Shown here: piece by piece, positions 1 to 5,691 of the stretch | Numbering within the stretch: position 1 is the stretch's first letter | How the letters are laid out: every line of letters starts with the position of its first letter | Source of the DNA: CAZPUI01 sp964415525 | Lineage (GTDB): Bacteria; Acidobacteriota; Holophagae; Holophagales; Holophagaceae | Length of the DNA: 8,120 bases | Assembly: GCA_964415525.1 (NCBI GenBank) | Contig: CAYQAS010000161.1 | Location: 1 to 8,120, forward strand | Direction: 5' to 3' | Notes under the pieces: generated by a model | Seen by the model: the letters and a program-made list of their open reading frames with translations, nothing else | Database searches by the model: none | What the model was told of the DNA's origin: nothing | Position numbers and translations under genes: made by a program

Positions 1-2
1 TG

Positions 3-1661
3 CATTCGGCTTTTCAGGCGATTTTGTTTCTGCTTACGACCATGGGAGTGTTAGCCCTGTTGCTTAGTGGGTTTCTGCTGGTAAATACAGTGACGTCAAT
101 TTTGTCACAGCAGATTCGCCAGATTGGCATCATGAAAACAATCGGCGGGACCACCAAGCAAATCTTTGGTTTGTATATCGGCTCAGTCCTCTGTTACAGC
201 CTTTTGGCGTTGGCGGTCGCCATTCCGCTCGGCGCGGTCGGTGCTCGTTTGGCGACCTACAGTCAGGCTGACTTGGCCAATATCGAAGTTAAATGTTTTC
301 AGATCGTGCCTGAAGTGGTTTTGATGCAAGCTGTCGTCGCCGTGGTTATTTCTGTCTTGGCGGCATTTTTGCCGCTCTGGCGGGGAACGCGGATTCCGGT
401 GCGGGAGGCTCTCGGTTCCTATGGGATGGGTACGCAACAAACTGGTCGGGTGAGCCGTATGCTGGACAGTCGCATCGATCGGCTGATTCAGCGTTGGGAC
501 CAGATATCCCGCCCGCTTCGGCTTTCCTTGCGCAATACATTCCGGCGTAAAGGACGGTTGGCGTTAACCCTGGCAACACTAACCATGGCGGGTGCGATCT
601 TCATTGCGGTTTTTTCGGTCAGTCAGTCGATTCAGGTGACGACAGAGGAATTATTCGAGTACTTCAATTATGATATCAATATGGTGTTTAGCAAGTCGCA
701 CCGGGTAGACCGGATCGAACAGGAAGCGTTGGCAGTAAATGGAATAGTCGAGGTAGAGTGTTGGGGCTATTCCATCGGTCGGATTTTGCGCAATCCCCGT
801 GATGAGAATGACAGCGAACAACTCTTTCTCTACGGACCGAATGCCCAGACGCAGATGATTCGGCCGCTGGTTTTGCAGGGGCGATGGTTGTTGCCGGAAG
901 ATGAGAATGCGCTGGTCATTAATGGCGATGTGCTGAAAAAAATGCCTGAGCTCAAGCCGGGTAGCAAGGTAATTCTCAAATTAGCCGGCAAAAAAGCGGA
1001 ATGGACGGTTGTGGGTGTCGTTAAAGGAGTCATGGCAGGACCAACCGGTTATATCAACTATCCTTATTTTGGCCAGGCAGTTCGCGAGACGGGCCGAGCG
1101 GCCAGCGTACAGGTCAAAACTCTCCGGCACGACAAGGAATACCAGATTCAGCTGGCGCGACAACTGGAGCAACACATGAAAAAAGTAGGCATGCGGGTCA
1201 ATTTTCTGCAAACAACCCAGGAACTCAAAGAGATGATTCTGGCCCAGTTTAATGTCATCGTGACCTTTTTACTGATCATGGCCGCGTTGCTGGGAATTGT
1301 CGGAGCGCTTGGACTAGCGGGGACCATGAGTATCAACGTGGTGGAACGGACGCGGGAAATTGGTGTTATGCGGGCAATTGGGGCTGGCGATCGCGACGTT
1401 TTGCAGTTGGTAATGGTCGAAGGCATGATGATTGGTGGCCTCAGTTGGGGCATGGGCCTGATTTTGGCTTTGCCGGTGAGCAAGTTCATGAGTGACCAGG
1501 TGGGGAATCTGTTTATCCAGGCTCCGTTGACGTTTCGATTTTCGCTATTTGGCGCGGCTCTCTGGCTGTTGATTGTGCTGCTTATGTCGGCACTGGCCAC
1601 TTGGTGGCCCGCACGAAATGCATCAAAAATCAGTGTCCGGGAATCGCTAAGTTACGAATAA
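3..1661 (+). CDS. ABC transporter permease, two FtsX domains, MacB-like (5' end missing)
   Basis: Inner-membrane permease of a type VII (MacB/LolCDE-like) ABC system. Such proteins do not form a classical channel but couple cytoplasmic ATP hydrolysis to work on the periplasmic side. The frame is open to the window edge and the first visible residues already sit in a transmembrane helix, so the true start lies upstream; 552 residues are visible of a family that often has about 800. The order seen is: end of a first FtsX domain (about the first 140 residues, with several hydrophobic helices); a new membrane helix after 'SLRNTFRRKGR'; an extracytoplasmic MacB_PCD-like domain of about 200 residues; then a second FtsX domain with three helices. 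The coupling motif 'ERTREIGVMRAIGA' and the ending 'PARNASKISVRESLSYE' are typical, and an equivalent 'QIRQIGIMKTIGG' occurs in the first FtsX domain. The adaptor gene follows after 17 bases, so the two are probably one operon. The cargo cannot be read from the sequence. Confidence 0.93.
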   Translation, partial: HSAFQAILFLLTTMGVLALLLSGFLLVNTVTSILSQQIRQIGIMKTIGGTTKQIFGLYIGSVLCYSLLALAVAIPLGAVGARLATYSQADLANIEVKCFQIVPEVVLMQAVVAVVISVLAAFLPLWRGTRIPVREALGSYGMGTQQTGRVSRMLDSRIDRLIQRWDQISRPLRLSLRNTFRRKGRLALTLATLTMAGAIFIAVFSVSQSIQVTTEELFEYFNYDINMVFSKSHRVDRIEQEALAVNGIVEVECWGYSIGRILRNPRDENDSEQLFLYGPNAQTQMIRPLVLQGRWLLPEDENALVINGDVLKKMPELKPGSKVILKLAGKKAEWTVVGVVKGVMAGPTGYINYPYFGQAVRETGRAASVQVKTLRHDKEYQIQLARQLEQHMKKVGMRVNFLQTTQELKEMILAQFNVIVTFLLIMAALLGIVGALGLAGTMSINVVERTREIGVMRAIGAGDRDVLQLVMVEGMMIGGLSWGMGLILALPVSKFMSDQVGNLFIQAPLTFRFSLFGAALWLLIVLLMSALATWWPARNASKISVRESLSYE

Positions 1662-1662
1662 C

Positions 1663-1681
1663 AGGAGGTTCGATCATTTTG
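1663..1681 (+). promoter_or_regulatory. Ribosome binding site and TTG start of the adaptor gene
   Basis: AGGAGG at 1663-1668 begins two bases after the last base of the permease stop codon and is followed by 10 bases and TTG (1679-1681). This decides the start of the adaptor over the longer in-frame extension. The tight junction suggests translational coupling with the permease. Confidence 0.75.
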
Positions 1682-2680
1682 GCAGCAGGAAAAATCAAAG
1701 GGATGTTGATCGGAGTGAGGAGCGGGCCTGCCTGGCGACGCTGGGTGATCCTGGCGAGCCTGCTGTTGATTGGCGTGGCGGTATGGCAATGGCTGTCGGC
1801 ACCTTCCGAGGCTGATAAAAAGAAATTGGCAGCCGTGAAAGCAGATCCGCGAGTGGTCTGCGAGGGGATCGTTGTGCCGGTCCGCTATGCATCGATGAGT
1901 CTGCAGGTGTCGGGCGTGGTTTCCGAAGTACTGGCGCGTGAAGGCGAACAAGCAAAAGCTGGGCAGGTTTTGGTCAGGTTGGCCAATGAAGATCTGCGGG
2001 CTAAAGCGCAGAGCGCCAGGTCCAACTATATCAAGGAAACCGCGGGGTTCCGTGAACAGGAAGTGGTCATGAAAAAAGCCGCCGTTGAGCAGGCGGCCGC
2101 TTCGATGGAACAAGCGCGAATCGATTTTGTTCGGTTGGAAAGTTTGCAGGAAAAGAATGCTGTATCACGGCAAGAGTATGACAAGGGTCGTACGACTTGG
2201 CTGAAAGCGAAGGCCGATTGGGAGCGGGCCAAAGCCGACTATGAGATGTCGCTGGCTGGGTCCCGGACGGAAACGATTGCGTCAGCAAAGGCGGATGCGG
2301 AAGCGGCAGAGGCTGCTGTCGGCCAGACGGTACTCAGAGCTCCGTTTGATGGGACAGTTGCCTATCTCGATCATAAAGTCGGCGAATATGTTGCTGCCGG
2401 CACGCCGTTAGTCCGGATTGGCGAACTGTCAGCCTGGCGAATCCAGACAGATGATTTGACGGAATTGCAGATAGCCCGCGTTCGGCAAGGTGCGGCAGTT
2501 ATAATGACGTTCGACGGGCTGCCGGGAATGGAACTGCCGGGAAAAGTCACCAGTATCCGTGCGTTTGGCGAAAAGAAACGCGGCGATATCACCTATACGG
2601 TTTTTATCGAACCGGACCGCCATGAAAAGAAACTTAAATGGAGTATGACTGCCATCATAAAAATTGATCCTGAGCCCTGA
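1679..2680 (+). CDS. HlyD/MacA-type periplasmic adaptor (membrane fusion protein)
   Basis: Adaptor that links an inner-membrane ABC permease to an outer-membrane channel; here its partner is the permease just upstream. I chose the TTG at 1679 (333 residues) because AGGAGG at 1663-1668 lies 10 bases before it. A longer frame starting at 1601 would overlap the permease by 61 bases and has no comparable site. An ATG at 1703 is a fallback. Visible order: one N-terminal membrane helix (about residues 20-39), first biotinyl-lipoyl half (about 59-106, 'LQVSGVVSEVLAREGEQ'), an Ala/Lys/Glu-rich coiled-coil hairpin (about 106-210), second lipoyl half (about 218-250, 'LRAPFDGTVAYLDHKVGEYV'), and a beta-barrel region to the end. 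The protein stops soon after the barrel, without an obvious long membrane-proximal domain. It has no lipobox, so anchoring is by the helix. It supports a diderm host, although monoderm Firmicutes also have such proteins. Confidence 0.92.
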   Translation: MAAGKIKGMLIGVRSGPAWRRWVILASLLLIGVAVWQWLSAPSEADKKKLAAVKADPRVVCEGIVVPVRYASMSLQVSGVVSEVLAREGEQAKAGQVLVRLANEDLRAKAQSARSNYIKETAGFREQEVVMKKAAVEQAAASMEQARIDFVRLESLQEKNAVSRQEYDKGRTTWLKAKADWERAKADYEMSLAGSRTETIASAKADAEAAEAAVGQTVLRAPFDGTVAYLDHKVGEYVAAGTPLVRIGELSAWRIQTDDLTELQIARVRQGAAVIMTFDGLPGMELPGKVTSIRAFGEKKRGDITYTVFIEPDRHEKKLKWSMTAIIKIDPEP

Positions 2681-2705
2681 GTAATGGATAGGGATTTAGC
2701 ATTAC
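2681..2705. repeat. Short inverted repeat between convergent genes
   Basis: GTAATG (2681-2686) and CATTAC (2700-2705) are perfect inverted copies separated by 13 bases, starting right after the adaptor stop codon. The stem is AT-rich and no T-run follows on either strand, so I do not call it a terminator. A second perfect dyad, ATCAGA/TCTGAT with a 6-base loop (2730-2747), covers the last codons of the minus-strand gene. Either could be a weak 3' end structure or chance. Confidence 0.3.
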
Positions 2706-2730
2706 GACAGCGAATTATACTTTATATTTA

Positions 2731-3291
2731 TCAGAGATTGATCTGATCCCGCAATGTTTCGAGCGCTTTCTGAAAAGCGGCTCTTTTGGCAGCAAGCCGA
2801 TTATACATCCGGACGGTCTGAGACGTCTGGACGTCAGACAGTTTTTTCTTTTGCCGGGAATCAAAGCAAAGGGCCCTGGCTGTCATCGTGACTTCGGCAT
2901 TTTCCCACTGAATAGTGACTTCACTGCTTTTGATATTAGGTGCTGTGAGCAGCAAAAACAACACGCGGTCGAAAGAATGGGTCCAGGCAAAATCAACCAA
3001 GATTTCTTCCGGCGGAATTATGCCCGGTGTCAAGCCCTGTTTATCGGAAAACCGATTGAACATATATTGGGGATGATCGCCGATAACCAAGTTATACTTG
3101 GTTTCGGGAAAACGTTTTTGCAAGGTTTCCTTGGCGATTTCGTAATAGTCTCGTTGCTGATATTCGAGGGACCCGAGCAATACAACAGCCACAGTTGGCT
3201 TTTGTACAGCAGCTGCGTGCACTGACGATGTCCACAGGCAGACACCGCAGCACAAGAATAGTAGCGCGATTGAAAGAAAAAGCTTTCGCAT
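2731..3291 (-). CDS. Secreted protein of unknown function
   Basis: I do not recognise this family. The 186-residue start at 3291 is preferred because GGGGAGG (complement of 3296-3302) lies four bases upstream; an 11-residue longer form has no such site. The N-terminus is a clear signal peptide: MRK, a hydrophobic stretch to about residue 20, and a likely cut after Ser-Val-His-Ala (residue 26). There is no lipobox, so the product should be free in the periplasm or outside. The mature part of about 160 residues begins with 'KPTVAVVLLGSLEY', which looks like a first beta-strand of an alpha/beta fold. It continues with alternating strand- and helix-like segments and ends in a basic, helical tail (RMYNRLAAKRAAFQKALETL). 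It has one cysteine after the signal peptide and no recognisable catalytic motif. It stands alone on the minus strand, convergent with the adaptor gene and divergent from the MerR-like gene, so the neighbours give no functional hint. Confidence 0.8.
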   Translation of the reverse strand: MRKLFLSIALLFLCCGVCLWTSSVHAAAVQKPTVAVVLLGSLEYQQRDYYEIAKETLQKRFPETKYNLVIGDHPQYMFNRFSDKQGLTPGIIPPEEILVDFAWTHSFDRVLFLLLTAPNIKSSEVTIQWENAEVTMTARALCFDSRQKKKLSDVQTSQTVRMYNRLAAKRAAFQKALETLRDQINL

Positions 3292-3306
3292 GATACCTCC
3301 CCCGAA

Positions 3307-3327
3307 ACCTTGGTAATCATTCAAGGT
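3307..3327. promoter_or_regulatory. Possible operator: perfect dyad ACCTTG-N9-CAAGGT
   Basis: ACCTTG (3307-3312) and CAAGGT (3322-3327) form a perfect 6+6 inverted repeat spanning 21 bases. It lies between two divergent genes and overlaps the -35 box and spacer of a plausible plus-strand promoter. Operators of MerR-family proteins are typically dyads of about this length lying between the -35 and -10 boxes, often with ACC-/-GGT type ends. The first gene downstream encodes a MerR-like protein, so autoregulation is a reasonable inference. On the minus strand the same dyad would lie in the 5' leader of the secreted-protein gene, about 16 bases before its start. Confidence 0.4.
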
Positions 3328-3337
3328 CTCCTATAAA
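3310..3337 (+). promoter_or_regulatory. Probable sigma-70-type promoter for the MerR-like/NamZ operon
   Basis: TTGGTA (3310-3315, 4 of 6 to consensus), a 16-base spacer and TATAAA (3332-3337, 5 of 6) would start transcription near 3344. This gives a leader of about 60 bases before the GTG at 3407. The prediction is by eye only. For the divergent minus-strand gene, TTGTCA (complement of 3371-3376) is a good -35 box, but I find no convincing -10 box at the right distance. Confidence 0.4.
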
Positions 3338-3406
3338 TATCTTTCGACGGGTAAGGCTAAATTCCTTGCATGACAAATAGCGTGAAAACATAGAGGGGGC
3401 TTACGG

Positions 3407-3895
3407 GTGAAAGGCGAAGAACTGTTGGCGCGAATGAAAGAATTAGGGATTGCAGCGACTTTGCGGACCCTGCAACGCTATGAAACGGCAGGGCTTTTGC
3501 CACCGGCGGAACGAGGTTGGGGTGAACGAGGGTTTGGTCGCTATGCCGTATATAGTCCGTTGGCGGCAGCGGAGTTTTATGCTTCGTATTCCCTGGTGCA
3601 CCGTTATCTATGGAAAGTTCGCTTTGAGGATGTTCATTCAGTGCGTGACGTTGCCTTGAAACTGGAACGCAGTATCTGGTCGCGCGACGAGCTCCAGAGC
3701 TTTATCAGCCAGAATGACGACAAGATGGCGGCAGTTTGGTATTGGTTGGTCAATAAAGCCCGGGTGGAAGATTGTCAAACGGCGGATGCCCGGATTGGTC
3801 TGACCTATGCTTTGCAAAAGGATGGCTCGATGCGCCGGATGCTAACTGGGCCGAATGCGGTCAGCCTGATACGGTTTGAGATCGCAGTGCTGTAA
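3407..3895 (+). CDS. MerR-like helix-turn-helix protein, probable transcriptional regulator
   Basis: A 162-residue protein with an N-terminal winged-helix like that of the MerR family: an initial helix (residues 3-13), then 'TLRTLQRYETAGLLPP' (about 18-33) matching the MerR pattern of recognition helix plus 'Y-E-x-x-G-L-L-x-P', then a wing region with 'GRYAVYS' (44-50) in place of the usual GYRxY. The rest (about 55-162) is rich in Trp, Tyr and charged residues and resembles no effector domain I know. A single cysteine (C123) argues against a classical metal-thiolate sensor. The start is GTG with GAGGGGG (3393-3399) seven bases upstream; no ATG in frame competes. The NamZ-like gene begins 43 bases after the stop, so co-transcription is likely. 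A dyad in its promoter region may be its own site. It could bind DNA without being a ligand sensor. Confidence 0.8.
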   Translation: MKGEELLARMKELGIAATLRTLQRYETAGLLPPAERGWGERGFGRYAVYSPLAAAEFYASYSLVHRYLWKVRFEDVHSVRDVALKLERSIWSRDELQSFISQNDDKMAAVWYWLVNKARVEDCQTADARIGLTYALQKDGSMRRMLTGPNAVSLIRFEIAVL

Positions 3896-3938
3896 GTCAA
3901 AGCTGTTTGTTAATAAAAGTAGGGCAGGGAGGACTACG

Positions 3939-5276
3939 ATGTTGGCAGGAAATGAACGGGTTTTTCGGCGGACCAAGGGTCCTCGCTGGAAGGTTCCTTC
4001 TTTTATTCGACTGCTGCTAATTGCGGGCATAATATCAGCGATTGCCGTCCTGCTACTTGGATATCACAGAGTTAACCAGCGGACCGGTTCGGAAGCCGTA
4101 TTCTCGGCAGAGACAAACCATAAGAAATCAGTTCCGGTAGTTCGCCTGGGAATCGAAAACCTACCCGGCTCTCTGGACTTATTTAAAGGGAAACGGGTCG
4201 GACTGATTACCAACGCGACTGGTGTGGACAGCCAATTGCGTCGTTCAGTCGATATTTTGCATGAAAAAGTGAACCTGGTAACGCTATTTGCGCCTGAACA
4301 CGGGCTGCGGGGCAATGTGGTGGCCGGTGCCGCCGTTCCGTATGAAACGGATGCCCGAACGGGTTTGCCCATCTATAGCCTGCATGGCGACACTCGCAAA
4401 CCGACGGCAGCGATGCTGAAAAACATTGATATCTTGGCTTTTGACATCCAGGATATCGGCGCCCGCTCTTATACTTACATCTATACGATGGCATATGCCA
4501 TGCAGAGCGCCCGCGAACACAACAAAACCTTCGTGGTTTTTGATCGACCCAACCCAGTAGGCGGCGCCAAGGTCGAAGGGGGACTGCTGAAAACGGACTA
4601 CAGTTCGTTCATCGGCCTGTATCCAATTCCGATTCGGCATGGGCTGACTGTTGGTGAACTGGCTCGGCTGTTTAATGAGGAGTTCGGTATTGGCGCCCGG
4701 TTGGTGGTCATTCCGATGCAAGGCTGGAGTCGGCGGATGCAACATGCGGAGACGGGGCTGCCGTGGGTGATGACTTCGCCCAATATTCCAACGATTGACT
4801 CTGCTTTGGTTTATACGGGGACAGGATTATTTGGCGGTAGCAATGTGTCGGAAGGAATCGGCACGACTCGACCGTTTGAGCTAGTTGGCGCCCCTTGGCT
4901 TGACGGGGAAAAGTTGGCGGAACGAATGAATGCACTGCGATTGGACGGGGTGTTTTTTCGCCCGGTTCACTTTACGCCTCAATGGGGAAAATATCAGGGC
5001 CGCGTCTGTAACGGAATTCAAATCCATATAACCGACCGGCGTTTGTTTTCTTCAGTTACGGTAGGGCTGCGTCTACTGGAAGCCATTCATGAAATGGGGG
5101 GGAATCGGTTCAAATGGAATGAACCGAAAGGAAATGAGCGATGGATGATCGATTTATATGCCGGCGGGCCCGAACTGCGCGCAGGTAAGATAGCAGTGCA
5201 GGAACTGTTGATGCGCTGGGCGCGGGAGGCGGAGGAGTTTCGTCTGCGATCAGAAAAGTACCAACTATATAAATAG
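3939..5276 (+). CDS. namZ: DUF1343 / NamZ-type exo-beta-N-acetylmuramidase, membrane-anchored
   Basis: Member of the DUF1343 (YbbC/NamZ, glycoside hydrolase family 171) family, whose Bacillus subtilis member releases N-acetylmuramic acid from non-reducing ends of peptidoglycan fragments. Conserved blocks visible: 'VGLITNATGVD', 'LFAPEHGLRG' (Glu at residue 120), 'TGLPIYSLHG', 'DIQDIGARSYTYIYTM', 'DRPNPVGG', 'TSPNIPTIDSALVY', 'GTGLFGGSNVSEGIGTTRPFE' split over two neighbouring stretches, and 'YQGRVCNGIQIHITD'. I chose ATG 3939 (445 residues) because GGGAGG at 3927-3932 is six bases upstream; an extension to 3876 would overlap the preceding gene. The N-terminus is basic and followed by one hydrophobic helix (about residues 23-42) without a clear cleavage site, so the enzyme is probably tethered to the outer face of the inner membrane. 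A linker of about 25 residues leads to the catalytic region. No MurNAc uptake or MurQ gene is in the window. The symbol is assigned by family resemblance; the substrate is inferred. Confidence 0.88.
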   Translation: MLAGNERVFRRTKGPRWKVPSFIRLLLIAGIISAIAVLLLGYHRVNQRTGSEAVFSAETNHKKSVPVVRLGIENLPGSLDLFKGKRVGLITNATGVDSQLRRSVDILHEKVNLVTLFAPEHGLRGNVVAGAAVPYETDARTGLPIYSLHGDTRKPTAAMLKNIDILAFDIQDIGARSYTYIYTMAYAMQSAREHNKTFVVFDRPNPVGGAKVEGGLLKTDYSSFIGLYPIPIRHGLTVGELARLFNEEFGIGARLVVIPMQGWSRRMQHAETGLPWVMTSPNIPTIDSALVYTGTGLFGGSNVSEGIGTTRPFELVGAPWLDGEKLAERMNALRLDGVFFRPVHFTPQWGKYQGRVCNGIQIHITDRRLFSSVTVGLRLLEAIHEMGGNRFKWNEPKGNERWMIDLYAGGPELRAGKIAVQELLMRWAREAEEFRLRSEKYQLYK

Positions 5277-5318
5277 GCTGGTTGTTGCCAGCGTTCAAAT
5301 AGAGGAAATTATGTCGAA

Positions 5319-5346
5319 TTGACGAATCAATAATGACTATCATATT
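5319..5346 (+). promoter_or_regulatory. Possible promoter upstream of the zinc-ribbon/diguanylate cyclase genes
   Basis: TTGACG (5319-5324, 5 of 6) with a 16-base spacer and CATATT (5341-5346, 4 of 6) lies in the 159-base gap between the NamZ-like gene and the zinc-ribbon gene. It would place the RNA start near 5353, just ahead of the small leader reading frame. The call is by eye and weak at the -10 box. Confidence 0.3.
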
Positions 5347-5378
5347 TGGAGCAATGCTAAGGGTTGAGGTGAGGAAAG

Positions 5379-5417
5379 ATGGCTGCCTTCAAAGCTGCTG
5401 ATCGAGTTCCCGCCTGA
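5379..5417 (+). CDS. Possible 12-residue leader peptide
   Basis: ATG at 5379 opens a 12-codon frame (MAAFKAADRVPA) ending in TGA at 5415-5417. It is preceded by GGTGAGGAA (5368-5376), a good ribosome site with close spacing. The same nine bases recur at 5423-5431 directly before the ATG of the zinc-ribbon gene. The two frames are in phase, separated only by the TGA and six codons. This could be a translated leader influencing the downstream gene, a duplicated initiation region, or chance; nothing in the peptide itself indicates a function. Confidence 0.3.
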   Translation: MAAFKAADRVPA

Positions 5418-5435
5418 TGTGGGGTGAGGAACGGG

Positions 5436-5648
5436 ATGGAACGAAGCGCAATGAGAAAAGATCAAATGGTGCGGTTTGTCTGCAGCCGATGTAAACGGCA
5501 GCTCGTTTGGGCTGAAGTTTCAGTGACCGTCAAGTGCCCTTCCTGCGGTCGCTGGATTAAAGCCAATAAATTTTGGCAAGGCAATAATGAATCTGGTAAA
5601 ACAAAGAAAACGGTTTTTCCGCCACAACAAATGGAACTGTTTTCATAA
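5436..5648 (+). CDS. Small zinc-ribbon protein (two CxxC pairs)
   Basis: A 70-residue basic protein with C16-x2-C19 and C34-x2-C37, the second pair in the form 'CPSCGRWIKAN'. The 14-residue gap between pairs and the surrounding hydrophobic positions fit a compact zinc ribbon. The pattern 'R-F-V-C-x-x-C-x-x-x-L' followed by 'C-P-x-C-x-R-x-I' resembles Com-like zinc-finger proteins, known as translational activators in phage Mu, but I cannot assign it to that family. The tail (about 42-70) is polar and ends in MELFS, and is probably flexible. I chose ATG 5436 because GTGAGGA (5424-5430) is five bases upstream; GTG 5424 and ATG 5451 lack a proper site. The diguanylate cyclase starts 43 bases after the stop, so the two are likely co-transcribed. 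The role is unknown; nucleic-acid or protein binding is an inference. Confidence 0.72.
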   Translation: MERSAMRKDQMVRFVCSRCKRQLVWAEVSVTVKCPSCGRWIKANKFWQGNNESGKTKKTVFPPQQMELFS

Positions 5649-5691
5649 CCGGCTCCAAAGCGTATAGGGTGAAAGAGGATGGAGTAACATA

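Noticed and set aside
1148..1600. A 150-codon open frame on the minus strand inside the permease gene
   Set aside because: It lies wholly opposite a well-conserved FtsX/MacB coding region, its translation has no domain-like pattern, and no ribosome site was seen.
1601..1678. Longer N-terminus of the adaptor starting at 1601
   Set aside because: It would overlap the permease end, lacks a ribosome site, and adds residues before an otherwise normal N-terminal anchor.
1652..2113. A 153-codon minus-strand open frame opposite the adaptor gene
   Set aside because: Composition is His/Arg/Pro/Cys-rich as expected for an antisense shadow; the plus-strand adaptor explains the region.
2730..2747. Dyad ATCAGA/TCTGAT at the end of the minus-strand gene as a terminator
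   Set aside because: The stem is short and AT-rich, and neither strand has a following T-run.
4284..4745. A 153-codon minus-strand open frame opposite the NamZ-like gene
   Set aside because: The plus strand carries clear conserved DUF1343 motifs throughout; this is a shadow frame.
5277..5292. Hairpin GCTGG-TTGTTG-CCAGC just after the NamZ-like stop codon, as a terminator
   Set aside because: The stem is only five base pairs and no T-run follows, so intrinsic termination is not supported.
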